Origin: Phytoactinopolyspora halophila
GTDB taxonomy: Bacteria > Actinomycetota > Actinomycetes > Jiangellales > Jiangellaceae
DNA: 64,000 nucleotides
NCBI RefSeq assembly: GCF_003287285.1
Contig: NZ_QMIG01000018.1
Span: 45,091-109,090 of the forward strand
Direction: 5' to 3'
The position numbers and the translations under genes are program-made. Below are positions 8,430-16,823 of this stretch, one piece after another; the first letter of the stretch is position 1, and each line of letters opens with the position of its first letter. The notes beneath the pieces are model-generated. The model saw nothing but the letters and a program-made list of their open reading frames with translations. It was not told where the DNA came from and made no database searches.

Positions 8430-8503
8430 GCCCCCGTAGCCCAATAGGCAGAGGCAGCAGACTTAAAATCTGCACAGTGTGGGTTCGAATCCCACCGGGG
8501 GCA
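8430..8503 (+). tRNA. tRNA with UAA anticodon (reads UUA, Leu) but short variable loop
   Basis: A 74-nt cloverleaf without encoded CCA. Acceptor 8430-8436 pairs perfectly with 8496-8502, discriminator A8503. D arm 8439-8455 has GCC/GGC plus the GG pair in the loop. Anticodon stem is GCAGA/TCTGC with loop CTTAAAA, giving anticodon TAA at 8464-8466. T arm is GTGGG-TTCGAAT-CCCAC. The variable loop is only five bases (ACAGT), whereas bacterial tRNA-Leu has a long variable arm. Codon assignment is therefore leucine UUA by anticodon, but the charging enzyme is uncertain. All stems are intact, so it looks functional. The 194 bases after it hold no gene I can support. Confidence 0.88.
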
Positions 8504-8697
8504 CGGCACAGACGGGTTGTTGGACCAACACGCGTGCAAAGCACCACGCCAAGCTGCAGGCCCAGCCCGGCATTGACTCGGCCCGCTTGCGCCGGCATCC
8601 GGATCTGAGGCGACGAAACCTACTTCCCGGGCATCGTGACACGAGACAACGCGTTGGCCTGGTCCCACCACGCACCCACTCGATCTGGACATCTTGA

Positions 8698-9402
8698 TCA
8701 GCGACCTTGGCCTGGCGGCATGGCCGATGTGGCTTGTGCGATCAGCCCGTCGACGAAGGCCCGGAGTCCCTCGGGGTAGGTGTCTTGCGCGGCCAGCGTT
8801 GGCCATTGATCGCTGACGGCGGCTAGGTGTGGCATCCGGGACTCGTCGAGGCTGCTGAAGAAGGCGCCACGATCGGCAGGGCGTTCGTTGCCCGCCCGCC
8901 GGCGGTGGGAGTGGGCGCGGACGAGGATCTCTCCGACGGTGTAATACCAGATGTTGCGGAAGACATGGACGGCCTGTTCGGGTGTACATCCGTGGTCGAT
9001 CGCTCCGGCCAGGATGGTTTCGACCAGCCACAGGGCTGATTCGCCGAGTCGGGCGATGAACCCGTCGGCTGTGAGGACCTCTGCGGCCCACGGCCAGTCT
9101 GCGAGGGCATCGTGGATGGCGGTGGCGGTCGCGATGATGCGCTCTCGCGGGTCGGTGGGCAGGTCGGGGTGCGGAATCTGGTCCGCGTATTCGGTGATCA
9201 GCAAGAACAGCAGATCCTCTTTGTCCTGTACGTGGTGGTACAGCGTCGTCGCCCCGACGCCGATCTCGACGGCTAGGCGGCGAATGGTCAGCTTTTCCCA
9301 GCCGTCCCGATCGATGAGCCGACGGGCTGCGGCCAGGATCTGCCTGCGGGAGGTCGCCGGCGGCCGGCCGATACGGCCGTGCGGTGCATTGGGTTGGGGC
9401 AC
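8698..9402 (-). CDS. TetR family transcriptional regulator
   Basis: Repressor with an N-terminal helix-turn-helix (LTIRRLAVEIGVGATTLYHH, about residues 40-60) and a ligand-binding C-terminal domain resembling the tetracycline-repressor-type C-domain. Transcribed divergently from an MFS exporter; a 40-bp perfect palindrome lies in the gap and is the likely operator for both promoters. Start is uncertain: I use GTG 9402, which gives a natural VPQPN...GRPPATSR N-terminus; a TTG at 9438 would add 12 residues and neither has a good SD. About 234 residues, within the family range. Confidence 0.88.
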   Translation of the reverse strand: MPQPNAPHGRIGRPPATSRRQILAAARRLIDRDGWEKLTIRRLAVEIGVGATTLYHHVQDKEDLLFLLITEYADQIPHPDLPTDPRERIIATATAIHDALADWPWAAEVLTADGFIARLGESALWLVETILAGAIDHGCTPEQAVHVFRNIWYYTVGEILVRAHSHRRRAGNERPADRGAFFSSLDESRMPHLAAVSDQWPTLAAQDTYPEGLRAFVDGLIAQATSAMPPGQGR

Positions 9403-9480
9403 CGTCCCATGATGCTGTCTCGCCGCTTCCGCGCCCAAAATCGGGTGGCTTCGACCTCCGGGATCGACAGCGGGGTGATC

Positions 9481-9520
9481 CGTATGGGAATTTAGGAACG
9501 CGTTCCTAAATTCCCATACG
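9481..9520. promoter_or_regulatory. 40-bp perfect palindrome, likely TetR operator
   Basis: A gap-free 20+20 inverted repeat centred on GGAACGCGTTCC, with AT-rich TTTA/TAAA steps and CGTATGGGAA ends. It sits 79 bases upstream of the TetR start and 27 bases upstream of the MFS start, the usual arrangement for autorepression plus repression of an efflux pump. The length would allow two TetR dimers. Confidence 0.8.
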
Positions 9521-9546
9521 ACAACAGTGCAAGGGACTGAACCGCG

Positions 9547-10983
9547 GTGACAAACACGGAATCAGCAAGCGGAAAATCGGTCACCGATCGGGGTGCTCGG
9601 CCAGGACTCACCCTTGCCGCAGTGGCTGTCGTGCAGTTCATGGTGTCGGTGGACCTGTCGGTCGTGAACGTCGGACTCCCGCGGATCGCTGCTGGCCTCG
9701 GCTTCAGCGCAGTTGACCTGACCTGGGTGATCCACGCCTACGCCCTCACTTTCGGTGGGCTACTCCTGCTGGGCGGCAAGATCGCCGACCGGTACGGTCT
9801 CAAGCGTGTCCTACTGCTCGGGCTCGCCGTGTTCGCACTAGCGTCCCTCGCCGGTGGCTTCGCGCAGGAACCCTGCCATCTCGTCGCTGCCCGCGCCGTG
9901 CAAGGCATCGGGGCCGCCACGCTGGCTCCGGCCGCGCTGGCGCTGTTGACCGCGACGTTCCCCTCCGGCAAGGCCCGAGTCAAGGCCTTCGGCGTGTGGA
10001 GCGCGATGAACGCTGGCGGGGGCGTGCTTGGCGTCCTGATCGGCGGTGTTCTTACCGAGTACGCGGGCTGGCGATGGGTAATGTTCGTCAGTGTTCCGAT
10101 GGCCGTTGGCGCGCTTCTCCTGGCTGGGCGCGGTGTCGCCGACGATCTGCATACCGGGCGCAGCGGCCGTCCGGACGTATTGGGGGCCGTGCTGGCCACG
10201 GTGGGAATGATCCTGCTCGTGTTCGGCATCGTCCGCACAGACGAACATTCCTGGACCTCGCCGGTCACGCTGACGTCCCTGCCGGTCGCCGTCGCACTGT
10301 TGGCCGCATTCGTCTATATCGAGCGGACCACCACCCGCGACGCGCTCATCCGGCTCGGCCTCTTCGCCAACCGCTCGGTGGCCGGTGCCAACGCCTACAA
10401 TCTCATTTTCGGCGCTACCATGGCCTCAGCCTTCTATTTCGTGTCCCTCTACATCCAACGAGTGCTCGGCGCCAGCCCGGCCATGACAGGAATCCAGCTC
10501 CTGCCGCTTGCGCTTGGTGTGATCGTCGGCTCCGTACTTGCCACCAAACTCGGCTACCGTGTCGCTCGCCGGACTCTCATGGTCGCGGGCGCATTGATTG
10601 CCGCGGTTGGGTTCGCCTGGTTCGGCCTCATCAGTGCTGACGGATCTTTCGTCACTGACGTCATTGGTCCGTCGATTGTCACCGGCGTCGGATTCGGGCT
10701 CTGCCTCGGGCCCGTTGTCTCCACTGCCACGGTGGGCGTCGCGTCTCACGAGACGGGCACTGCCTCGGGCCTGCTGAGCAGTTCACGCCAGGTCGGCGCG
10801 TCAGTCGGACTGGCCGTGCTCGGCACCGCCGCCCAGCACCGTACCGGCCAGAGCGCCACGCTCGAGGCCCTCAACGACGGATACGCGCTCGGCATGATAA
10901 TCGGCGCCGTGCTCTGGGTGGTCGCCGCTCTCATCGCCCTCACTGTCCTTCCCCGCCCAAGCACAGCAGCACTTGCCCGGTGA
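9547..10983 (+). CDS. MFS efflux transporter, DHA2 (EmrB/QacA) type
   Basis: 478-residue multi-pass membrane protein, expected 14 transmembrane segments, that exports drugs or other amphiphiles using the proton gradient. Segment 1 ends DLSVVNVGLPRIAAGLG, the D1 motif typical of the 14-span family; the loop motif GGKIADRYGLKRV and the motif C-like GAMNAGGGVLGVLIGG region are visible. GTG start 9547 with AAGGGA about ten bases upstream. Regulated most likely by the divergent TetR protein through the 40-bp palindrome. Substrate unknown. Confidence 0.9.
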   Translation: MTNTESASGKSVTDRGARPGLTLAAVAVVQFMVSVDLSVVNVGLPRIAAGLGFSAVDLTWVIHAYALTFGGLLLLGGKIADRYGLKRVLLLGLAVFALASLAGGFAQEPCHLVAARAVQGIGAATLAPAALALLTATFPSGKARVKAFGVWSAMNAGGGVLGVLIGGVLTEYAGWRWVMFVSVPMAVGALLLAGRGVADDLHTGRSGRPDVLGAVLATVGMILLVFGIVRTDEHSWTSPVTLTSLPVAVALLAAFVYIERTTTRDALIRLGLFANRSVAGANAYNLIFGATMASAFYFVSLYIQRVLGASPAMTGIQLLPLALGVIVGSVLATKLGYRVARRTLMVAGALIAAVGFAWFGLISADGSFVTDVIGPSIVTGVGFGLCLGPVVSTATVGVASHETGTASGLLSSSRQVGASVGLAVLGTAAQHRTGQSATLEALNDGYALGMIIGAVLWVVAALIALTVLPRPSTAALAR

Positions 10984-10999
10984 GGACCCCTTACACTGT

Positions 11000-11090
11000 C
11001 GAAACAGCACGCTCCTGTTGAAGCTTTCGATGGCGTTGGTCGTGCAAGGCCCGACCTGGTTCCAGCCGATCAACAGCAGCCGAGCCACAT
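11000..11090 (-). pseudogene. Remnant of an IS256-family transposase
   Basis: Read on the minus strand, this stretch encodes VGPCTTNAIESFNRS. The block TTNAIESFN is a highly conserved signature of IS256-family transposases, normally followed by an RK.xxxRGHFP region that is missing here. Both ends are lost and no inverted repeats are visible. It sits in the gap after the MFS gene, so it is likely the scar of an insertion and deletion event. The match is short. Confidence 0.45.
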
Positions 11091-11115
11091 GAACTGCCCC
11101 GGGGGCACGGAGGTG

Positions 11116-12018
11116 ATGCACATCGAGCGGATGGCACCAGGCGTTTCGGTTGCGGCGCGACTTCCGGGAGGGTGGTTTCGCAACAACACCGGCTGGGTCA
11201 CGGGATCGTCGGGCACGGTCATGGTGGACACGGCGGCGACGGAGCACCTGACACGGCGGCTGATCGATCAGATCGGTATCGATTCTGCAGAACTGCGGAT
11301 CGTGTTGACCCACGCCCACGGTGACCACGTTAACGGGGCGGGTCTGCTGGCCCGTCGTGGCGCGAGCGTGTATGCGGCCGAAGCCGCCTGTGCGGACGTT
11401 CGGGCCGGGCCACACACCTTTCCCAGCGTGTTCGACGCACCGGATGGCATGTGGGGTGCGATCGATCCGCCGGAGCGGATCGAGCCGGTGTCCGAGCGCA
11501 CGATGTTCGATCTGGGCGACCGCCGGGTGATGGTTGTTCCGGTTCCGGAGACCGCGCACACCCCGGGTGATCTTGTGGTGTACGACGACGTCTCGGGCAC
11601 GCTGTTCGCCGGGGATCTGGTGTTTTCCGGAGTGACCCCGTTTGCGTTGCAGGGCAGGATCACCGGGTGGTTGCGGGCGTTGGATTGGCTCGACAGCTTC
11701 GACGCCGCGCGGGTGGTGCCGGGGCACGGGCCCGTGCCGGCCGACGCCGCGGTGCTGACCGGAATGCGGGAGTACTTTCACTGGTTGCTGGAGGTCACCA
11801 CCGAGGAGACCTGCGATTTCGGTGCGCTGACCGAACGGGCCCGGCAGCGATGGGCCGGGTGGCACGATCAGGAGCGACATCCGGTGAACCTGCGAGTCGC
11901 CTACTCCGAGAATCACGGCACCGATCTGGATCTTGCCGAAGGCATCGGTGCCATGCTGCACGCTGCTGGCGGCCCGATCCGGCTGGATCTCAACACCGCC
12001 GGTGACGCTGCACTGTGA
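11116..12018 (+). CDS. MBL-fold metallo-hydrolase
   Basis: Metallo-beta-lactamase fold hydrolase of unknown substrate. The zinc motif is THAHGDH (HxHxDH), followed by HTPGDLVVYDD with the third His, LFAGDLVFSG with the bridging Asp, and VVPGHGP with the last His. About 300 residues, no signal peptide. I prefer ATG 11116 because GGAGGTG precedes it, although spacing is short; in-frame ATGs at 11089 and 11131 are alternatives. Stands alone, between an IS remnant and a broken marR gene. Confidence 0.82.
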   Translation: MHIERMAPGVSVAARLPGGWFRNNTGWVTGSSGTVMVDTAATEHLTRRLIDQIGIDSAELRIVLTHAHGDHVNGAGLLARRGASVYAAEAACADVRAGPHTFPSVFDAPDGMWGAIDPPERIEPVSERTMFDLGDRRVMVVPVPETAHTPGDLVVYDDVSGTLFAGDLVFSGVTPFALQGRITGWLRALDWLDSFDAARVVPGHGPVPADAAVLTGMREYFHWLLEVTTEETCDFGALTERARQRWAGWHDQERHPVNLRVAYSENHGTDLDLAEGIGAMLHAAGGPIRLDLNTAGDAAL

Positions 12019-12309
12019 GGCTCCGTCTCTCCGTCCCGATCACGACGTGACGGCAGTCTGCTGGACCGTGGCGAGGTCGCCGTACTCGACCACCCCTCGG
12101 ATGTGACGGTGTGTCACCTCGGCGACGCGTTGGCCGAGTGCTGCGGCTGTCCGCAGATCGCTGTGGCCGGGTACCTCGTCGGCGGGCCGGTCTACGTCGG
12201 CTTGTGCCATGGCGCCGAGCCAACTTCCGAGCCGGTTGTGGCCGGGACGCGTCGCGCTCCCTCTGCCACGGCCTCGGCCTGCTTGGCCGTGTGCCCGTAT
12301 GTTCAATCC

Positions 12310-12699
12310 GGGACGGCCCTTGACTTCGTCGACGACCTGATCGCGACGTGGCCGGACGAACTACCGGAGATCGCCGGGCTGCCGCTCGAGCTGGCCAAGC
12401 GTGCCGCGCGCCTGACGGCGCTCATGGACCAGTCCATAGACACGGAGCTGGAAAGGCTGGGCCTGACACGCGCGGAATTCGACATCGTGGCGACGCTTCG
12501 CCGGCAGGGTGCGCCGTACCGGCTACGCCCCACAGATCTGTCGAAAGGCCTGCTGCTCTCGTCCGGTGGCACGGCAACGTGCTCCGGCGCCTTCAGGCCA
12601 GGGGGTGCCAGCGCTCGCGCCACTGCGGACGCGCTACGGGAGGTCTTGATCGCACTCGGGGACACTGCGCCGCATGCGAGCGCGGCGCCTGATGGATAG
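12310..12699 (+). pseudogene. Broken MarR family regulator
   Basis: The frame reads like the common actinobacterial MarR N-terminus: AELG...GLTRAEFDIVATLRRQG then LRPTDLSKGLLLSSGGT. The homology then stops in this frame and continues in another as GNVLRRLQARG, which is the expected winged-helix text, and then decays. So at least one small insertion or deletion near 12570 breaks the gene, and the wing and C-terminal dimer helices are unrecognisable. The 290 bases before it (12019-12309) hold nothing I can assign. Confidence 0.65.
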
Positions 12700-12754
12700 G
12701 GCAGTGCCTGGAGCGTCGTAGCTGCGGACATCCCGACCACGCTCTCCCGGATGC

Positions 12755-13621
12755 CTACGGGCCCTTCGCCAGCAGCTCGCGCGCCTTCGCAAGTGTGGTC
12801 ACGTCGGCCACCGTCCACGGTCCCGACCGGATGGCCACGACGTGTTCGAACCCGAGTTCGCGAAGGGCATGGCAACGGTCGGCGAACTCGGAGGGCGCTT
12901 CTCCCGGTTCGAAGCGGGTGCTCACCGTGGTGGTGATATCCGAATACGCTCGCCCCTCGGCGTCGCAGTGTTTGGCCAGCACGCTCAGCTTGTGGCGCAG
13001 CGTGGCGCCGCCGTCGGGCACGTCGAAGAGGTTGCACGCGTCGGCATGCCGGGCCACCATGCGCAGGGTCTTGTTCTCTCCCATCCCGCCGATGAGGATT
13101 GGCGGGTGGGGCTGGCTCACTGGTTGGGGGATGTTCACGGGCCGTTCCAACTGGTAGTGGCTGCCCTCGAACGGAGATTCGTCGCCGGTCCACATCTGCA
13201 ACGCCAGCCGCAGGATCTCGTCCAGCCGGGCGAACCGTTCGCTAACGGGTGGGAGCGGCAACCCGAGCGCTTGGCACTCGCTCTCGCTGTAGCCGCTACC
13301 GATTCCGAGCCATGCCCGCCCGTTGGAGAGCACGTCGAGCGTGGTCACCGCCTTGATCAGCAGCGCGGGAGGGCGATAGGTGGCGGCGGACACCATGGTG
13401 CCCAGCCGGACGTGCTGGCTCTGGCCGGCCAGAAATCCCAGGGTCGTGTAGGCCTCGAGCATCTCGGCCTCGAGCGTGGAGGTGGGGTCGACCTGTAACA
13501 GGTGATCGGCAACCCACACCGTGTCCAGGCCGCCGTCGTCGGCGCGCTGCACGATCCGGCTCAGCTCAGCGCCCGGTGTCTGGGGCCAGGAGTAGTTCGT
13601 GATGTTGATGTCGACCCGCAT
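12755..13621 (-). CDS. LLM-class (luciferase-like, F420-type) oxidoreductase
   Basis: TIM-barrel flavin/F420-dependent oxidoreductase of the bacterial luciferase superfamily, 288 residues. Typical features are the N-terminal strand MRVDINITNYSWPQ, VWVADHLLQVDP, the loop VRLGTMVSAATYRPPALLIK, and RAWLGIGSGYSESECQALGL. These features are shared with the F420-dependent branch (TIGR03560-like). The start at 13621 follows GAGGAAGG with seven bases of spacing; an upstream GTG adds 15 residues and is less likely. Substrate unknown. Neighbours give no pathway. Confidence 0.85.
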   Translation of the reverse strand: MRVDINITNYSWPQTPGAELSRIVQRADDGGLDTVWVADHLLQVDPTSTLEAEMLEAYTTLGFLAGQSQHVRLGTMVSAATYRPPALLIKAVTTLDVLSNGRAWLGIGSGYSESECQALGLPLPPVSERFARLDEILRLALQMWTGDESPFEGSHYQLERPVNIPQPVSQPHPPILIGGMGENKTLRMVARHADACNLFDVPDGGATLRHKLSVLAKHCDAEGRAYSDITTTVSTRFEPGEAPSEFADRCHALRELGFEHVVAIRSGPWTVADVTTLAKARELLAKGP

Positions 13622-13715
13622 GTGTACGCCTTCCTCGAGGTGCCGCGCCCCCACCTCTGCGGTCATGGCGGTGCGGGCACGCTGCTGGTGCGCCGTGGTT
13701 GGGATGTGAGCCGAT

Positions 13716-13940
13716 CTACTGATCGGCCATGGACGACAGTTGAATGTTCACGATCTTGTGGTCGCTCTCGTCGTCTACCGCGACCAGCGTGAGACGGAAC
13801 CGGCCCGAAAACGGCTTGCCCTGGTAGGCCGCCTCTTGGTTCAGCACGCCATTGATCACGGCGACGTCGCCCTGCAGCTCGGCGACTGTCCATCGATCGA
13901 CCAGCTCGCGCGCCGGTGCGTCTGCACCCGTCGTCGACAT
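13716..13940 (-). pseudogene. NTF2/SnoaL-like protein with internal deletion
   Basis: 74 residues. The first 25 (ARELVDRWTVAELQGD) match the start and the last 40 (YQGKPFSGRFRLTLVAVDD, then IQLSSMA) match the end of DUF4440/SnoaL-like proteins of about 130 residues. The middle, which forms most of the ligand pocket, is absent and the join is in frame. AAGGAG with seven-base spacing precedes the ATG, so it may still be expressed. I call it a deletion derivative; a genuine short protein is less likely because both halves are otherwise well conserved. Confidence 0.6.
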
Positions 13941-13985
13941 CAGTCATCTCCTTTCCGGTCCCGCACCAAAGCATAGATCGCTAAT

Positions 13986-14006
13986 CATTAGATATCAATC
14001 AATTAG
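13986..14006. promoter_or_regulatory. MarR-type operator upstream of marR
   Basis: AT-rich element CATTAGATATC followed by AATCAATTAG in the promoter of the MarR gene. A near-identical sequence recurs at 14569 before the membrane-protein gene, one base longer. AT-rich inverted repeats of TTAG/CTAA are typical MarR sites. Confidence 0.7.
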
Positions 14007-14036
14007 ACGGCTATGTTTCTTGGTACCATGGCTGCC

Positions 14037-14492
14037 ATGTCGGCGCCCAGGGAGCTCCCGATCGGGATAGCGTTGTCGAACACTGCCAAGGCCGTCAGCC
14101 GCGCCTTCGATGAGGCGTTGAGCGAGGCAGGGGGTTCGCGGCCGATCTGGCTGATCCTGATGTCCCTGAAGAACCGGTCGGTGGCCAACCAGCGTGAACT
14201 TGCCGACGCGGTGGGTATTCGCGGTGCGACACTGACCCACCATCTTGCCGCGATGGAAGACAGCGGGCTGGTCACGCGCCGTCGTGACCCGGCGAATCGC
14301 CGGGTCCATCTCATGGAACTCACGCCCGAAGGGGAGGCTGCGTTCCTGCGATTGCGAGATGCCGCGGTCACCTTCGACCGCGCACTGCGCGCCGGGATGT
14401 CCGACGATGAGGTGGGCCACCTTCGCGAGCTCCTCGACCGGCTCCGGGCGAACGTGGCTGGCTATGAACCGGCGGATGACGGCCAGGTGTAG
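14037..14492 (+). CDS. MarR family transcriptional regulator
   Basis: Winged-helix regulator of about 151 residues. Helices ANQRELADAVGIRGATLTHHL (recognition helix) and the wing DSGLVTRRRDPANRRVHLMELT are clear, with N- and C-terminal helices for dimerisation. In-frame ATGs occur at 14013, 14028 and 14037 without good SDs; I choose the last because MSAPRELPIG resembles family starts. An operator-like element overlaps its promoter, and the same element precedes the next gene, so it probably autoregulates and controls the downstream membrane protein. Confidence 0.88.
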   Translation: MSAPRELPIGIALSNTAKAVSRAFDEALSEAGGSRPIWLILMSLKNRSVANQRELADAVGIRGATLTHHLAAMEDSGLVTRRRDPANRRVHLMELTPEGEAAFLRLRDAAVTFDRALRAGMSDDEVGHLRELLDRLRANVAGYEPADDGQV

Positions 14493-14568
14493 CCCGCGTC
14501 GCGCGGGGTGATCACGTCCACGAGCGAGCGTGCATCCGTGGGCGATGCGGCAGGGGGTCTCTGCGGAA

Positions 14569-14599
14569 CATTAGACATCGAATCATTAGTAATCTAATG
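14569..14599. promoter_or_regulatory. Second copy of the MarR-type operator
   Basis: CATTAGACATC then GAATCATTAG repeats the element at 13986 with two differences, and ends with TCTAATG that pairs with the initial CATTAGA (7-bp arms). It lies about 80 bases before the membrane-protein start. This supports a MarR plus target unit. Confidence 0.7.
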
Positions 14600-14677
14600 T
14601 TTTCGGAGGCGGTCTGCCCACGTTCCCGTGAGCCGGCCCGTCACGTCACGAACCGCGAAGCTGCTGAGGAGCCGACC

Positions 14678-15379
14678 ATGACGACACGACAGAACACCAC
14701 CGATCCGCCCGCCGTCACGGCCCCTGGGCCGTCGCTCGTCGCACCTGCCGTTACCTTTGTGGCGTCGTTCGTCGCGAGCCTGATTCTCGGGCCCATCCTC
14801 GGTGCGGGTGCCGCGCCGTCACCGTTCTCGGACGCGGACGCCGCCCGCGACTACTTTGCCGACAACCCGACGGTCTCTCAGATCACGGGCCTCGTGCAGT
14901 TCGGTGCGGCGATCGCGCTCGGCGTGTTCACCGCCGCGTCGCTATCGAGGATGCGACAGCTCGTGCCGAACACATCCGCTCCCGCCATCGGCGCGGTCGG
15001 TGGGAGCCTCTCCGCGATCTTTCTGGCAATCAACGGAGTGCTGCAATGGGTGCTCGGCCAGGCGGACATCACCCACGATGAGGCTCTCGTGCAGGCATTG
15101 CACCACCTCTACTTCGGTGCTGGGGGACCAGCGCACGTGGGGACGCTCGGCTTGCTCGTCGCTGGTATCGCCTGGATGGCGATCTCTGCAGGCGCGTTGC
15201 CTCGATGGTTGTCCGTGGTAGGCGTCGTGATCGCGTCGATCTCAGTCGTCTCGCTGATCACGTTCCTGACTTCCGGAGCCGCCCCGCTCGTCGCAATCGG
15301 CCGGTTCACCGCCATGATCTGGATCGTCGTAACCGCCGTCTTGGTGTCCCGCAGCCGGCGGACGCGCACGGACGGATGA
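14678..15379 (+). CDS. Multi-pass membrane protein, DUF4386-like
   Basis: 233 residues with about six hydrophobic segments, no enzymatic motif. Segment order and length resemble DUF4386 membrane proteins, but I would not insist on the family. ATG 14678 has GAGGAG six bases upstream. A MarR-type operator repeats upstream of it and upstream of marR, suggesting it is the regulated target, perhaps a stress- or drug-related membrane component. It is convergent with the diguanylate cyclase gene. Confidence 0.75.
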   Translation: MTTRQNTTDPPAVTAPGPSLVAPAVTFVASFVASLILGPILGAGAAPSPFSDADAARDYFADNPTVSQITGLVQFGAAIALGVFTAASLSRMRQLVPNTSAPAIGAVGGSLSAIFLAINGVLQWVLGQADITHDEALVQALHHLYFGAGGPAHVGTLGLLVAGIAWMAISAGALPRWLSVVGVVIASISVVSLITFLTSGAAPLVAIGRFTAMIWIVVTAVLVSRSRRTRTDG

Positions 15380-15440
15380 TTTCTCGTCGATCGTCGCTCG
15401 TGGTGGAGCCGGGTGAGATCGCCCTACGCTCTGCGGAGCC

Positions 15441-16823
15441 CTACTCGGAATCCTGTCTACGGACCGTTTCGGTGTCCGCGTCATCGCCTGACTCCGAATC
15501 TGTTGTCGAGACCGGTCCCCGATCATCTGCCGGTGGTTGCGCGGTGCCCGCGGTGGTCATCCGTACGGTGTTGCGGCCGTCGTTCTTCGCCTCGTAGAGC
15601 GCGGAATCGGCGGCGAGGAGGAGCTCGTCGAGCGTCGTTGTCTCATCGGGGACGTAGAACACTCCACCGAGCGATGCACTGATGGTGACGGTTTCGTCGG
15701 TTTGATCAGGGGGTTGGAGGACGATGGACTGGATGCGCAGGCGGATGCGTTCAGCTACCCGGTGCACGTTCTGAGCCGAGCCGACATCGGAGACGAGGAC
15801 CGTGAATTCCTCACCGCCCCATCGGCCGCACGCATCCAATTCGCGCACCTCGCTACGCAACTCTTCGGCGACTGACTTGAGAGCATCGTCGCCGAATGAA
15901 TGGCCGTAGGTGTCGTTGAGGCTCTTGAAGTGATCCAGATCGACGATGAGCAGACCGAGGTTCGTCTGGTGATGTCGTGCCCGGGACAGCATTTCCGCGG
16001 CGAAATCGTGCCACCGTCCTGCGGTCGCGAGGCCGGTCTTGCTGTCGATGCGTGCGGCATGCTCGTACTGGCTCACCAAGAGACTGCGGCCGAATACGAC
16101 CATGGCAATCATCACGCCTAACAACGCGAGCGGCTGGTGGACGACCAGTATGGCGCTGACAAACCCTAGACCGAATGCAGCAGCGTCTACGAGTTGCTCA
16201 TTGAAGTTCTCGAATAGATCGCTTGCGCGCACCGTGGGGTTATAGAGGGCCAGAGCAGCCAGCACCAGGCCGAAGTTGACCGCCCAGCAAAATACCGCGG
16301 CCAGAACAATGACGCCTACGTCTACGAGGGATACTGGCAGCGACTCGCTTGGGATGCCCGGGTAGGCCGACATTCCCGCTGACAGGATCAGTATTGCTGT
16401 CTGAGCTCCCAACAGAGTGGTTGCCCCGGAATAGACCCGTCGATACGGCACAGCCTTGCGTTCTTTGACGCGATACCACATAAGCAGAGCCGTGACCAAG
16501 ACCAGCGCAGAGGCCAGAGCAGGGGGTAACACGATGACCCCGGCGAAGAACCAGACATTTGTAGGGTCCACATGGGCTACGTAGGCCTGATGCGCGAATG
16601 AGCGTCGACGCTCGATGTGTCGAGTTAATTCGATTGATGCCCAGGCAAAACCAGCCAAGATACCGAATCGCGCGAGATCCTCGACGTCTATGCGCACGAG
16701 AAACGCAGTGCCTGCTGTGACAACGACGGCGAGGCTGTTAACGACAAGAATCAGAACGAGCACTGACTTGGGCACGCGCCATAGCGCCCAGCCTCGACAC
16801 CACTGCCACGTTCGCCGTGTCAC
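15441..16823 (-). CDS. Membrane diguanylate cyclase (GGDEF)
   Basis: Makes cyclic di-GMP from GTP. The N-terminal 250 residues carry about six to eight transmembrane segments of unknown sensory role. The GGDEF domain has the metal motif IVDLDHFKSLND and the catalytic loop RWGGEEF (GGEEF is active). RELD lies five residues before GGEEF, an intact RxxD inhibitory site, so product feedback is expected. No EAL domain. The last 40 residues are acidic/Thr-rich and disordered. GTG start at 16823. Single gene; targets unknown. Confidence 0.88.
   Translation of the reverse strand: MTRRTWQWCRGWALWRVPKSVLVLILVVNSLAVVVTAGTAFLVRIDVEDLARFGILAGFAWASIELTRHIERRRSFAHQAYVAHVDPTNVWFFAGVIVLPPALASALVLVTALLMWYRVKERKAVPYRRVYSGATTLLGAQTAILILSAGMSAYPGIPSESLPVSLVDVGVIVLAAVFCWAVNFGLVLAALALYNPTVRASDLFENFNEQLVDAAAFGLGFVSAILVVHQPLALLGVMIAMVVFGRSLLVSQYEHAARIDSKTGLATAGRWHDFAAEMLSRARHHQTNLGLLIVDLDHFKSLNDTYGHSFGDDALKSVAEELRSEVRELDACGRWGGEEFTVLVSDVGSAQNVHRVAERIRLRIQSIVLQPPDQTDETVTISASLGGVFYVPDETTTLDELLLAADSALYEAKNDGRNTVRMTTAGTAQPPADDRGPVSTTDSESGDDADTETVRRQDSE

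Noticed and set aside
8430..8503. tRNA as phage/ICE attachment site
   Set aside because: I see no repeat of the tRNA 3' end downstream and no integrase in the window.
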